In this document: piece by piece, positions 11,074 through 22,231 of the stretch
How the letters are laid out: every line of letters begins with the position of its first letter
How positions within the stretch are numbered: position 1 is the stretch's first letter
Source: Saccoglossus kowalevskii
Lineage: Eukaryota; Hemichordata; Enteropneusta; Harrimaniidae
Length of the DNA stretch: 25,638 nt
NCBI RefSeq assembly: GCF_000003605.2
Contig: NW_003132368.1
Span: 50,604-76,241 of the forward strand
Direction of reading: 5' to 3'
Made by a program: the position numbers and the translations under genes
Notes under the pieces: model-generated
What the model was told of the DNA's origin: nothing
Seen by the model: only the letters and a program-made list of their open reading frames with translations
Databases searched by the model: none

Positions 11074-11501
11074 CTGAAATGTAATAAACAAAATGATAGT
11101 GTTATGTTTATTCTTAGTAGGAATCAGTGCTGGCTGATTACTGGTCATTTTTAATTACATCGCGTGTCATATTTGGTAGGAATCTCAAGGGATGTGTACA
11201 CTAAATTTTGATGAACGTCTGTAAGTAAAAGTAAAACATTGTAACCATACACAAAAGACGTTTGATTCTGATTTACTTTTAAAGGAATACAACAATGAAA
11301 TAAAATTCTCAATAGTTTGATAATTAGTTAATAATTGCAGGAGGTGGAATATTGAACTACCATTAGAGTCTACTTGCATATTATGAATGTTAGTGATATG
11401 ACCCTCATTTTGTTTGTTTATTTGCTGTTGCCAAATTTATCTCCGTTGTAGACTTGTGACGGTTGTGATACATTGAAATTTTCTTTTTTGTGTAATCATA
11501 T

Positions 11502-11976
11502 NNNNNNNNNNNNNNNNNNNNNNNNNNNNNNNNNNNNNNNNNNNNNNNNNNNNNNNNNNNNNNNNNNNNNNNNNNNNNNNNNNNNNNNNNNNNNNNNNNN
11601 NNNNNNNNNNNNNNNNNNNNNNNNNNNNNNNNNNNNNNNNNNNNNNNNNNNNNNNNNNNNNNNNNNNNNNNNNNNNNNNNNNNNNNNNNNNNNNNNNNNN
11701 NNNNNNNNNNNNNNNNNNNNNNNNNNNNNNNNNNNNNNNNNNNNNNNNNNNNNNNNNNNNNNNNNNNNNNNNNNNNNNNNNNNNNNNNNNNNNNNNNNNN
11801 NNNNNNNNNNNNNNNNNNNNNNNNNNNNNNNNNNNNNNNNNNNNNNNNNNNNNNNNNNNNNNNNNNNNNNNNNNNNNNNNNNNNNNNNNNNNNNNNNNNN
11901 NNNNNNNNNNNNNNNNNNNNNNNNNNNNNNNNNNNNNNNNNNNNNNNNNNNNNNNNNNNNNNNNNNNNNNNNNNNN
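11502..11976. other. Assembly gap (475 N) inside unit 6
   Basis: The gap removes the 3' part of exon A6 and its donor. In unit 1 the distance between the flanking landmarks (TGTAGTCATAT near 1397 and TTTGTG near 1803) is about 400 bases. The missing piece should therefore be ordinary unit sequence, including about 119 nt of exon A6. Confidence 0.9.
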
Positions 11977-12076
11977 TTTGTGGCGGTATTACCATCCACA
12001 GCATTGCTTGCCGGGAAAGATGAGGACCAATCACTACTTTGCGTTGCTGTCTTGCCATATGCCACATTCGTTGATT
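11977..12076 (-). CDS. Exon A6 (partial), first F-lectin domain of the array
   Basis: Readable coding starts at acceptor TTTTAG with two bases, then 32 codons: STNVAYGKTATQ, WSSSFPASNAVDGNTAT. It lacks four residues found at the start of the other A exons (YQPIL-type linker shortened to ST), and has AYGK for AIGK. This fits a first domain that joins a leader segment instead of a preceding lectin domain. The WW and DCC motifs lie in the gap. Confidence 0.88.
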
Positions 12077-12733
12077 CTAAAATGAAGTTATTGTCGCGAG
12101 TCAACATTTGAATGAGATAGCGGACATTGCTTTGATTATTTTCTATTTTGAGGAGGGTGAATTTATTCTTGGTCAGTCAAAACATGTCTGATATTTTAAA
12201 AACTTACTAAATTGTATACTTATGTTTTGAAAAGTATTTTTGATATAGAGATCCTTGTCAATAATAAAATATGGCTCATTTGCGTGGCGACAAGAAATGT
12301 ATATCTGGACGTATTGACAAATAGAATATGCATAAAGTATTGTTAGTTGAACGTGTACTTGACATTGAAATTATAAAGAAGAATTTAGTTCCACCTAATC
12401 AAATACAGATTTGATTTTTTCGGAATGATTGATTATTAAGGAAATTGATATAATGATTAAAATACACACTGGGCAATTGATGGTATATTTCAAAATAGGT
12501 GTCAAGTGTAAATGATTAATTGCCTGTTGTTCAAATAAGTGTACAGATATTGACAAGAAGTTTCGAAGTAACCAATCATAACACGGCCCACGAAGAAGGT
12601 AATAATAGTGATTTGGAAGCCCGATTAGTAGTGCAATTTTGTTGTTATTCTTAGCGAGAATATATCTGAAATAAAAAATAAATATTTTTTTTTTCAGATT
12701 ATAAATACTTATATCGTGAAAATCCTTATTTAC
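12077..12733 (-). other. Intron between leader exon and first lectin exon
   Basis: The first 120 or so bases resemble the unit introns, and the remainder is unique. A frame overlapping the left part (minus strand 12739-12395) has an AG acceptor near 12666. It has no F-lectin similarity and no convincing donor, so I leave it as intron. Confidence 0.5.
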
Positions 12734-12770
12734 CTTCATTCTCTCTGGGAAATCTACCAGCCAGGTTTGC
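12734..12770 (-). CDS. Small leader exon 2, predicted
   Basis: On the minus strand the tract TTCTTTTTTAAATAG precedes 37 coding bases, followed by donor GTAAATAAG. Read in phase 0 it gives ANLAGRFPRENE plus one trailing G. That G joins the AA of exon A6 as a Glu codon, the same phase-1 junction used throughout the array. Phase 0 on entry matches the signal exon at 22232. A basic/acidic linker with an Arg-Phe-Pro-Arg stretch just before the first domain could be a short propeptide, which is inference. A random 37-nt frame is easy to find, so confidence rests on the phase match and position. Confidence 0.45.
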
Positions 12771-14345
12771 CTATTTAAAAAAGAATAAGTTATTATTTAT
12801 TATATGTGCCAAGATTTTGTAATGAGGTATAAATAAGCAAAGAATGGGTTTAAATGATAATCAGATGATCTTATGCAGAAGGCTTTTCACGAATCAACTA
12901 CTCAGATTGATATATGACAGGTTCAACCGGTAGGGGAGAATATTCTCATTATTCTCAATTGTTCGTCTTAATCTCGATGTCCACATATCATTCTTTTGTA
13001 CATTAATTGTTGTAAATGCTCATAGATTGATGATTTCATGTCAAGTTGTGTAGCACTGTACACATTGTCATATGTATGTGTGTAAATGTACCCTGTCCCA
13101 CGAGTATATGTCCATTTTACTTTGTTAAACTACCTATGCGATCATTGATGTGGAATTAATGGATGGCTATGTCAGTGTATATTGCACTACTCATCTGGAA
13201 TGCATAAATTATAATTAAGGTAGAGATGCAGTTTACCTGACAGGTATTTTAATTAGTTAATTAGGAAACCAAGATGACCTCCCTTGTCCACAAAACTATA
13301 TATTTTCGGAAAGCGTATTGTATGAATTTTAAAATTTTGTTAGTATTTATTTTTATGGTCACTGTAGTTTGAAATATGCACAAAAATGTGCTTTTTTGGT
13401 CAAAAGTGATTTAAAAAAAATAGATTCTAAACCATGCTTCTGTTTGCTGTCAAAATTAGTTCATGGGTACATCTGTTACTATGAAACAAGTGCCGTCTTG
13501 AAAACTGTCTACCACTTGTAAATTTTGCAGGGCAGCAGCCCAAAATTCACTACTTCAAGTTTATGCATAAATTAACACCCAGGCTAGTTGTCTGTACGAT
13601 TGTTGTAACACTATTCAACCAAAAACAATGCCCCGACGGCGTTTTGAAGATAAACACATTGTCAATCATTTGTGAAAATTTCAAAACAAAAGGTCAAAGC
13701 GTCTAGGAGCTATTTTTTTAAGTTCCGGGATGTGCACTAAAAAGAAGCTGAGATAATTGCTAATTTGCATAACAATTCACTCAGTAAGAAGTTCTCTAAT
13801 GCTCATAATTAAAATGGCTGTAACAGTTCCAAAGTTAAATATAGTGCATAATATGGAGATCCCGTCATTTCTTTTTTTCACCATGTTTTTTGTTTATTAT
13901 TTATGTACAGCCTTGCTAAATCTTGCTAAGCATTCAAAAGAGAGAATGTTTGCACCTGTTATCTATATTTTAAAATCGTTTTTTGAGTATGTTCTACTAT
14001 TCTACAAAATTTTAACAGTCTATAGCCAAGACTGTTTGGATAATAAAAAGCAAAAAAAAACAAAAAACATTTTACTCCCAAGTGCCCACGAACCTGCATC
14101 TCTACCTTAAAGCTTCAATCAGCAATACGGGTTACAATCAAGTTGTTTTCTAGGTGGTTGGTAAACTTAACCTTATTATTATTTATATGATCATAAACAG
14201 AGAAAATAGTAGTGGTTGTAGTAGTAATAGTTTGTAGTTTTTAAACAAAAACTGTGAAAGTGTTTGCACAAGAGATAATACAACGTGTGTGGTTGCACTT
14301 TGCTTTTCATAAAATTCAATTTCATCACAAATTCACTCCACCACA
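12771..14345. other. No recognisable gene
   Basis: AT-rich sequence with scattered A and T runs. The open frame 13757-14110 on the plus strand is low-complexity, rich in Lys, Ile and Leu, with a Lys/Gln run from an A-rich tract, and has no motif I know. The stretch 13230-13720 has the look of an old interspersed repeat, but I see no termini. Confidence 0.5.
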
Positions 14346-14415
14346 TTGTCAAAGCGAAGAGGCCAATACCGTGAATGTGCTAGAAGAGTTAAACTCTGTC
14401 AAGACGATGTGATGT

Positions 14416-15225
14416 TTGGCAGGCAATGTAACAGAAAGCGATTCTCGTCGTTCAGTGACGATAAAGCTACCACCAATATGGGAACAAGCAGTGCTCGACA
14501 TAAAGATATCACCGCCACTGGTTACCCTACAACATCCACCGCATACGTCATTCAATATAATGGCCCAGTTATCAGAGATCAATACACGACTGTACAATCT
14601 TGAGAGTGTGCAAGGTAAAATTTGGCAACTTGACGAAACAACAGGTGGGATAAAAGTTCCGTGGAAGTCATAAGCACCATGTTTGAAAGTTTTGAAAGTC
14701 TCAAATCACCATGTTTGAAAGCACAAACAAAAAACTAGTATTAGAAAACAGTGAACTAAGAATCTAGACAAGTATATTCATCGAAGTAACCTAAAAAATC
14801 ATGGTATACTAGTAATATCTGAAATCATCACCTTCCAATCAAAATTAATAAAAATAAATCTAAATCAGCCCACAGACAATGGATCACTAAAGGTATCCTA
14901 ATATCTTCCAAAACAAAGCACAAATTATTTTTAAAAACGCGGAGTCGCCCAAATAATTTTCAAATAATTGATAACTATAAATCATATCATATCTTACTGA
15001 CGAGGCTGCTTAGGACGGCTAAGAAAACGTATTATTCAAGGAAAATAGTTATAGAAAGATGATAATGCCAGTAAAACGTGGAAAGTAATCAATGAGATGT
15101 TTTAAATGAAACCACCAGCACCAAAGTTCTCAAAACGTCAATAAAACAGCCATCACAAAAAACTGCAATCTTGCAGAAGAATTCAATGATTTTTCGTAAA
15201 TGCCATAACCTAACTCTGTGAAAAA
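14416..15225 (+). mobile_element. Remnant of a non-LTR (LINE) retrotransposon, internally deleted
   Basis: The first part (14416-14820) looks like ORF1: INTRLYNLE, then MFESFESLKS, then KKLVLENSELR, a coiled-coil style segment. HRSNLKNHGILVISE (14776-14820) follows and resembles the start of the ORF1 RNA-binding domain of L1/CR1-type elements. It then jumps to sequence typical of the linker between endonuclease and reverse transcriptase in ORF2: LPIKINKNK and WITKGILISSKTKHKLFLK (14831-14936), RTAKKTYYSRK (15013-15045), SKTWKVINEM (15070-15099) and EEFNDF (15176-15193). Stops and frameshifts break it throughout, and no endonuclease or catalytic RT motif remains. The family assignment is from remembered motif style and not a search. 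Confidence 0.6.
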
Positions 15226-15710
15226 ATAATTTCTTGTTTTAAATGTATTTTTTATTCATATTAGCATATATTATAATTGCTGCATTATGGGTGGGGATGA
15301 GTAGTTATTAGCATGCATGTGGGGGGGGGGGGGGGTAGTGTATGTTTTTAGTGATTGAAATATTTAATTTAATTTAATTCATTTAATATAATCATTGTTT
15401 GCATACTCGAATAATGATTTTGATAAACTTGTGCCTGCAGTAGTTTTATAAACTCAACAAAACAGTAAATTTGTATCGTTTAATTGCAATAAATAATCTC
15501 TAGTTTCAATTGTATGTGGGGCACTATTTTATTTGTATTACCAGATTATCAAAATATATTCTTAACAGATAGCTTTCTATTGTGATGGAGACCCTCTATA
15601 ATTGAGATCAGTTTCTGTATTTCCTATTCTTTATTTTAACGCAGCACACTATATACTTGTTTGCGATTCCCATGAAACATCCTTGAAAAATAAATATAAA
15701 CTGCGTAAAC
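15226..15710. other. AT-rich spacer with a 15-G tract
   Basis: No gene is seen. It contains a homopolymer of 15 G (15321-15335) next to GCATGCATGT, and an imperfect ATTTAATTTAATT repeat near 15360, which could be the tail of the adjacent retroelement remnant. Confidence 0.5.
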
Positions 15711-16567
15711 AGGGGTGAACGCGAAAGTCCAACAGACCTGCAATCAGATGGAACGACCTCACCGGCCATATTTGGGCTTGTGAATTTGCATATATGTCAT
15801 ACGGTGGGTGGAGCAGCCAAGCCACGGATCATAACCGGACATTGCATGTGCCTGTGTTTACTTGTCTCGCGCTATGTTACCATGCTGTTAATGTCAACAA
15901 AATTGAATAAAACAACCACTATTTCTCCAAGAACGCAAGAAATTATTTGTATTGTGTGCGGTCATCGTAAAGGCAGACGAAAGCTGACAAAATGACCCTT
16001 GCTTTCCAGGAAATTAATGATCCGTTGTTTCAGACAAATGTCGTCTGTCGAAGTTGTTCCAGGAAGGGGACAATTTGAAAAAATAATCAAAGTAAAGGGT
16101 CAAGTTGAAATACCCAAATAGCAAAGAAACCAGGCCACTAAGGTCCACCATATTTAAACCATGGGTGTTCGTTTTCTGGGCCTGTTCTTTCAACGCAATT
16201 AATGTCAGCACTATAGTGTCGGGGTTTTCTTTAAGCTCAGTGTCTGTAGACGGCTTTGGTGTCCTAATACTTTTAAGGCTCGCTCCACACATTCTTTTGA
16301 TAACATTGCATTCTTTTCTGAAATTCAAGCTAAAATGTATGCGATTCGGATCTGAGAAAGTATATACAATTGTCGGGATCTAAGTTTATCCAAGAAAGTA
16401 TGTATGGTTTCAGGGGTCTCAGTTCATTTGTTAATTAGCCTGTCTTCTGATTAATAATAGACATGTCAACCATTACAAGCCCTGATCTGTCCGGTAATGT
16501 GAGGGCGCTTACACTGATTGTAAGTCTCTAGGGATTTCACGGTTACAGGACTTTCGCGTTCACCTCT
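15711..16567. mobile_element. Element bounded by 20-bp terminal inverted repeats (MITE-like)
   Basis: The left end (15711-15730) and right end (16548-16567) are inverted copies with 19 of 20 bases paired. The inner 17 (GGTGAACGCGAAAGTCC) are exact. The 857-bp span has no frame I recognise as a transposase; the open frames at 15780-15995 (plus) and 16328-16014 (minus) carry no known motif. No clear target-site duplication flanks it, so the exact borders and superfamily are open. The left side begins CAGGGG, as in some hAT elements, but the right side does not match at that base. Confidence 0.45.
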
Positions 16568-16835
16568 CGCACTTTATATCTATTCTTCATCAGAATCGCA
16601 ACAGATGGCAAGCAACTTGAAGTTGACAGACGCTATCACAAAATTCAAGTTACTGATTGAATTTGATTGGCAGCTATCGGATGTTTCATGCAGCATTACA
16701 ATAGTCCCATGCATAGTCATAACACACTAGACTGGTTGCCGCTGACTGTCACTGGGGGCAACCTGATACCGTGGACAAAGAGTCAATGAAATGTCCCACG
16801 AATTCGTCCGAAAACGGGGACTTATAATTCGGTCT
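16568..16835. other. No gene seen; one short hairpin
   Basis: A 7-bp inverted repeat (GGTTGCC at 16734-16740, GGCAACC at 16757-16763) could form a hairpin. Nothing else is recognised before the repeat block begins near the TCCGTCCGTC run. Confidence 0.4.
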
Positions 16836-17760
16836 CCGTCCGTCTGTGCGTCTGTGCGTCCGTCCGGAGTCATATCTCAGAATCCCTTGGACCGATTCCG
16901 TTCACTCTTTGCATGTGCCTAGTACTTGATGTGGGACATATGCATATGCAGTGGTTTAGCGATTCGATTCAAAATGGCCGACTGGCAGCCATCTTATTTT
17001 TTGAAAATGTTTTTTTTGGACATGCTTTATCAGTTTTCATTTAAACTTGGTACATAGATTAAACATGTTAGGATACATGTTCATGACGATTTATTTCAAA
17101 ATTGGATCAAAGATGGCCGACTGACAGCCATCTTGTTTTTTGAAAATGTTGTATTTTGAACATGCTTTGTATGTTTTCATTCAAATATAGTACATAGATC
17201 ATACATGTCCGACCGTCCGTGCGTTCCTGAGTCTGTCCATCTCTCCATGTGTCCGTCCGTCCCTCAGTCTGTCCAGAGTCATATTTCAGAATCCTGTGGA
17301 CCGATTCCGTTCATTCTTTGCATGTGCCTAGTACCTTATGTGGGACATATGCCCATGCAGTGGTTTAGCGATTTGATTCAAAATGGCCGACAGGTAGCCA
17401 TCTTGTTTTTTGAAAATGTTGTATTTTGAACATGCTTTGTCAGTTGTCATTCAAACTTGGTACATAGATAGGAACATGTCCATGATGATTTATTTTGCAA
17501 TTGGATCAATTGGACTGGCAGGCATCTTGTTTTTTTATATGCGGTATCTTGGACGTGCTCTGTCAGTTTTCATTCAAATTTGGCACACACATGTACTTTA
17601 TACATTTAGGATGTATGTCCATGACATCTGACTTTTTGGCCTTACTACTATATTTCCACAATTTATGTACCATTTGCATTCGTATTTGGCACATACGTAC
17701 ATATCAGTGTGTTTCATAATCAGATCAAAGATGGCCGAATAACGGCTGTTTTTATTTTAG
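16836..17760. repeat. ~410-bp tandem duplication with decaying sub-repeats
   Basis: Two copies share a GTCCGTCCGT-rich head, then GAGTCATAT, GGACCGATTCCGTTCA, GCATGTGCCTAGTAC and GCAGTGGTTTAGCGAT. GAGTCATAT starts at 16867 and 17276, a period of 409. Inside each copy a shorter unit of about 130 bases repeats (AAAATGGCCGAC near 16972, AAAGATGGCCGAC near 17109, then near 17382 and 17725). Each sub-unit holds ATGGC facing GCCAT, able to pair as a small hairpin. Open frames across it are by-products of the repeat. It looks like a dispersed repeat family with no coding role. Confidence 0.75.
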
Positions 17761-18381
17761 GCCATATGACTACTACACGGAACACGTGTTTTGATGTAAA
17801 TAAATATATTGTATACGCCACTTGGAACTCAAGTTTTAAGGACACGCTCGTCACAACCCCTCCGCTTTAATATGACGAGCACAAGGAGAACTTAATTTAA
17901 CGGGGACTGTGTCATTTTCAATGACTTGTTCAAACTGTTCATGTACAATAGCTACTACATAAACCCGGGTTTTAAAAACAAAACAATAGTACATTACTGG
18001 AAATTCTTATGTGTCAAACGTTTTCCAACAGTACTTGAACACCTTAAAGTACAATGTAGTGTGGCTTATGTTGATAGACATGAGAAGCCTAGCGGTGAAC
18101 TCTCTCTCAATGAAGGGTCGGGAAAAGGATTAGTAATCATGAAGAATAATAAGGATGGTTAAAATGTCTCAATTACTGACGAGAGTTGGTTTCTCTGGAG
18201 AAGTCAGTGGCACAATAAAGTCTTGATATTTACAATATTCCTGTAACCGCGGATGATGTACCACACCCTCTATGAAATCAAATGAAATCTTGACATGCAC
18301 TTTGTCTGAAGGGGACTAAGTCAGGTGCTATCCGTCGTCTGAATCGTATATGCGCAGTTTCGCCAGCTCGATATAAACATA
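17761..18381. other. No confident gene; one open frame and a hairpin
   Basis: An exact 8-bp inverted repeat (GCTCGTCA at 17846, TGACGAGC at 17873) could form a stem with a 19-base loop. The plus-strand frame 17926-18162 (78 codons) ends GSGKGLVIMKNNKDG and matches no family I recognise. It could be an isolated exon or chance. Confidence 0.35.
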
Positions 18382-18415
18382 CCCCCCCCCCACACACACA
18401 CACACACATGCACAC
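18382..18415. repeat. C10 / (CA)n microsatellite
   Basis: Ten C residues run directly into a CA dinucleotide repeat with one TG interruption. It is a simple-sequence tract. Confidence 0.95.
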
Positions 18416-21400
18416 GGTGTGGGAATCTACCGAGAAGTCGCGGTAAAATGCTGAAATCTGATTGGAGGCGCCTCCAAATTAGTGACAACTGGTCCTGAAA
18501 CAAAATGTAGCGTTGTGCTCCGATCGCAAAGAATCGCCGATACAAAAATGGTGACCTCTCCCCCAGAATTCTAAGTTGAATTATTAGAACACACTGGAAA
18601 ACGAACGTCATCAATTGGAATTGTTAACGAGATTACTGATAGTAATAAATGCAATTTCACTAACAAACAAGGACATTTTCTTAGAATTATTGTAAAGGCT
18701 CGTCGTTTACCATGTTGAATTATCCTCATCCGAATGATGTACCATGAGATGATAACATTTTGGTGTTTGCGGCCAGATCTTAAGTAAATAAGGCTGGTTT
18801 GGATCAGGCTTTGAGTAGATTAATTGTGACGGAAGAGCTGTCGCGACAGTATTGTGTTTTTTTTTAAGAATATTAATAGTTGTGCTTTCGCTCAAATTGA
18901 GACAGGAATTGGGCTACTTGATAAACTTATTACCAAACGCTTGAGCGTGGTATTGAGAGTTTGTTTTCAGGGGTAGGTGTTACCAAGGTGGAAAATGGTT
19001 GCACATATGGGGATAATTTCTGGAATTGCAATAGAGAGGGTTCCGGTCGTAATACAGTATATATATTGTGTTTTCATGTTTCGTCTAATACTTCTGTGGT
19101 ATTCTGCTGCTGTAACTAATGCAAGATTTGTTCTGAAATTCAGTGTATTGTGTGCACTCAAGGGTTATTCGTTTTTTGCTGAAAACACCCCTATGTTTTA
19201 TTGGCAGAGTCGACCTTGTTTCACTCGCACTGGGAAATCTGCATTGTCGCTTGAATAAGAGCTAATTAAACACAATTTCCAGACCGTAACCGTAGTATAT
19301 AACAGCCGATTTTAACAGCCTATCACGTGATTTTACTCAGAATGTCAACATGGGAAGAGGCTATTTCATTTTACGCGGAAATAATTGGGAGTAGAATATG
19401 TGAGGGATTGTATTGCTGAGCATTTCTGTTTTAGTGTACTGGTTTGAAAATGTTGAATTTGCATGATTCGCGATGTTTTCTTTACTGAAACGCCACTAAT
19501 GGTTGAATCTCGGGTTTGAAGGAGAATGTAACAGCGCACCACGTCAGCGCACCACGTGATTCGTTTGAATACAATAGTGAAGGATAGGGCGCTGTCTTAC
19601 CTCGGTGAAACGTTTCGCAGTCAGTCATACCTCGGTTATGTTTAGTACGTAGTTTATAAATTTATGTTAAAATTTGGCAAGCATGCCGTGCAACTGTGGT
19701 ACTCCACTGATGGGATGACTTTCGTCAACAGCGGTCGTCGCTGAACTGCACGCTACAACTTTGCTTGTGATGTTGCTTGCTAGCCGTGGATTGAATGAAT
19801 CGTGACCGGTTAAAATTTTGCTCATTTGGCGTTAGTAATCTGTATTTGGAACTGGGTAACACCGCAACGTCGCCAGCAGAAACCTCCTGGTACTTAGATG
19901 TTAATGGTTGCGCCTCCATGGCAATCGTTAATTTTACTGCGGGGATCTTCCGAGAGCCCTTCAGGGTTTATAAAACTCAGTACCAGGTGGTCAACATACA
20001 TCAAGTTCTCTCAATCGTTGTATTCCATGTGAGGTACACCTAATACTAATATGCTAAAAATGTCACTGAACGATTTGAACCGGATAAAAATAGCAGATGA
20101 AAATTTGTTTACAAAATAAAAATAGTTCGGTTGCCAATGGAAACAAGCCAATAGGCTGATTGGCGATCCGCTCCGCTCAAAAACAAGCAATATGTTTTCG
20201 GATGTTGCCATGGTAGGACATGAACGTGACTCTAACGTCGGTTTGTATAACTAAAACCCGGCACCGTGAACGAAGTTCGCAAAAAAAAAAACATTCAGTC
20301 TCTAGAAGTCACTTTATTGTATTGTTATGACGTATTATGCTGTTAAATTTATTATTTCCAACCGTTTGGCTATAGTATTTTTCTAGATTGGAGGCAGCAT
20401 TTACATTCCACTCAAAGTTCAAAGTTGCATTGGGATTACGTTGATACAGTGTAACAATGATGTCGGCGCCGGTGACCTTTTACCCGTGTGCAACGTAGCC
20501 AAAATAAAATGCATGACCATTTAAATACTGCTATTACAAGACTGGTATGAGGTAATACATTTGGAGCGAAAGTATTCAAAAAAATACTGTTGGCTGTTGC
20601 CATTGTAGCGGTGGGCCAAGATTGTTTTCCCAATTAGTGACGGTACGACCTGCCTGTCAAGTATGAATAAAATCAGCCAAGCCAAAACAAATCACAGAGG
20701 AGTTAAAAGCCGTTGCTGGTAAAAAACTTTGGGGTCAATTTTCTCGGTAATGAAAATAGACATAAAACATTTTCTTTTGCCCACACTCCAACTGAGTAGA
20801 ATGAGCTACGTCCATGCTTTTTAATCATAGATATGTTGGGTGTGATACATTTGGCGCGAAGGCTGTTGCTAAATATTGTTTATTTCTGGTATGTTTCGTA
20901 AAACTCTACTCCTGAATGGACTACTTTGTTAGCTCTCAAACCTCATTTGCATATGGGGTTTGAAAATAAACTGCAGTACATATGTAATAATGTGGAATAC
21001 TTAATTTTCACTGAAAATATTTTTCCGCTAAAATAAATTTCAATGAAAATGCCATTTCCCTCATACTCTATTGAGACTTGACACAGCACAGTGAAAATTT
21101 GATCCACACGTAATGCTTGAAAACTTTTCAGCGAAAATTCTATGAGACTTTATGAGAGTTGGAAATGAACATTATATGACACCCACCCCTACCCCTCCAT
21201 ATACACTACACCCTCAAAACATCCTTTCACCAGTGTATTCTATTTGACTTCAGGAGTAATTGAAATAAACAAATTATAATTTCAGCCTCTAGTCCAGCAC
21301 TGATTAAATAAACTACCTCGTCTTTATGCCAACTTGAAGTTATTCATTGCCTACACCAGTGACTTCAAAGTCTGTGTTTCAGTCCCAGGAATTTACTTGC

Positions 21401-22231
21401 CATTAATTGCATGGGAGTGCCATTCTTTTATTTTCTATTGTAATGTAAATTACTCGGAACATAAAGCTGTAACCACAGACCATCTAGGAGCTGTGACTAC
21501 ATCCTGGTAAAGTAAGCACTGGTTAGGCAGGCTTGAACTATGCATGTGAAGCCAGCTGAGAGGTATAGCCAATCCTATAGAGTTCTCATTGTTTGGTAAC
21601 TATTTTCTGCAAATGCAGCAAAAATCAAAATAAAAATATTACCCACACAGCATTCTACAAGTTACTTGTATTGTATAAAGTGCCTGTTTCGTCGTGTTGG
21701 GTAAATAGGACGGTCATTGCCAATACAATATCGTGGAGTTTGTATTTACCTGAGCACGTGCTTTAACACAACGCTTGATGCTACTGTGGAAATTTTTGTT
21801 TTTCAGTGCAGCTGGTTCACGTATAAATAGATACTCAGCGCGTCTTCAATTTGGAACCGTTCGACGTTTGTTTTGATGCGGTCGTATATTTCATGGTATT
21901 TGTGGGAGATTGGTTGTTAGGCATTACTTTATGATGGTATAACATGGACATGCGCACATGCACAGACTAATTTTTAAATACAACATGTAATAGATGGAAT
22001 CAAAGTACGCGCATACCCTGACTATACAGCGCGGAAATTGTTACCAAATGTGTTGACGTTTAGGAAATCAAGTACGATTCGTTTGGGGGAAAATACTCAA
22101 TAATAAAGAATGAAGAGTTTTATTTATGCTCGATATTGGTATAGCATTATTACCTGAACATATTTAGCAATTACACCAGATATTGTACGCATATGCAATC
22201 CTACATTATTTTGAAAAATAAATAAACTTAC
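18416..22231. other. No recognisable gene; long predicted intron or intergenic DNA
   Basis: Open frames of 60-95 codons occur on both strands (for example 18977-19258 and 19795-20043 plus, 18321-18614 and 19725-19919 minus), with no motif I can place. Small features are a perfect 16-bp palindrome at 18462-18477, a tandem 13-bp repeat ending in CACGTG at 19532-19557, an A13 run near 20280, and GTATAAATAG at 21820 on the plus strand. Confidence 0.5.

Larger units (their letters stand above)
1..12200 (-). repeat. Tandem array of 1.7-2.6 kb two-exon lectin units
   Basis: The acceptor ends of the A exons lie at 1915, 3911, 6543, 8304, 10043 and 12076, giving unit lengths of about 1996, 2632, 1761, 1739 and 2033. 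The introns inside a domain are 578, 677, 1356, 666 and 610 nt for units 1-5. The introns between domains are 875, 832, 651, 685 and 817 nt. Intron sequence aligns between units, for example the block beginning ATTATTGTCGCGAG just 5' of each A exon and the ACACCATGTTTCGATTT block 3' of it. So whole genomic units, not only exons, were duplicated. Similarity stops near 12,200 on the right and runs off the window on the left. Confidence 0.95.

Noticed and set aside
12395..12739. Minus-strand frame of 114 codons with an AG acceptor near 12666
   Set aside because: There is no F-lectin motif, the composition is Ile/Leu/Asn-rich and no good donor is visible. Skipping it gives a clean phase match between exons 12734-12770 and A6.
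13757..14110. Plus-strand frame of 117 codons with hydrophobic stretches
   Set aside because: Low-complexity AT-rich translation with a poly-Lys run. No splice or start context supports it.
14349..14597. Minus-strand frame of 82 codons
   Set aside because: It is antisense to the LINE ORF1 remnant.
21818..21900. TATA-like GTATAAATAG with a downstream ATG on the plus strand
   Set aside because: The frame from that ATG stops after 14 codons, and no splice donor or conserved exon could be tied to it.
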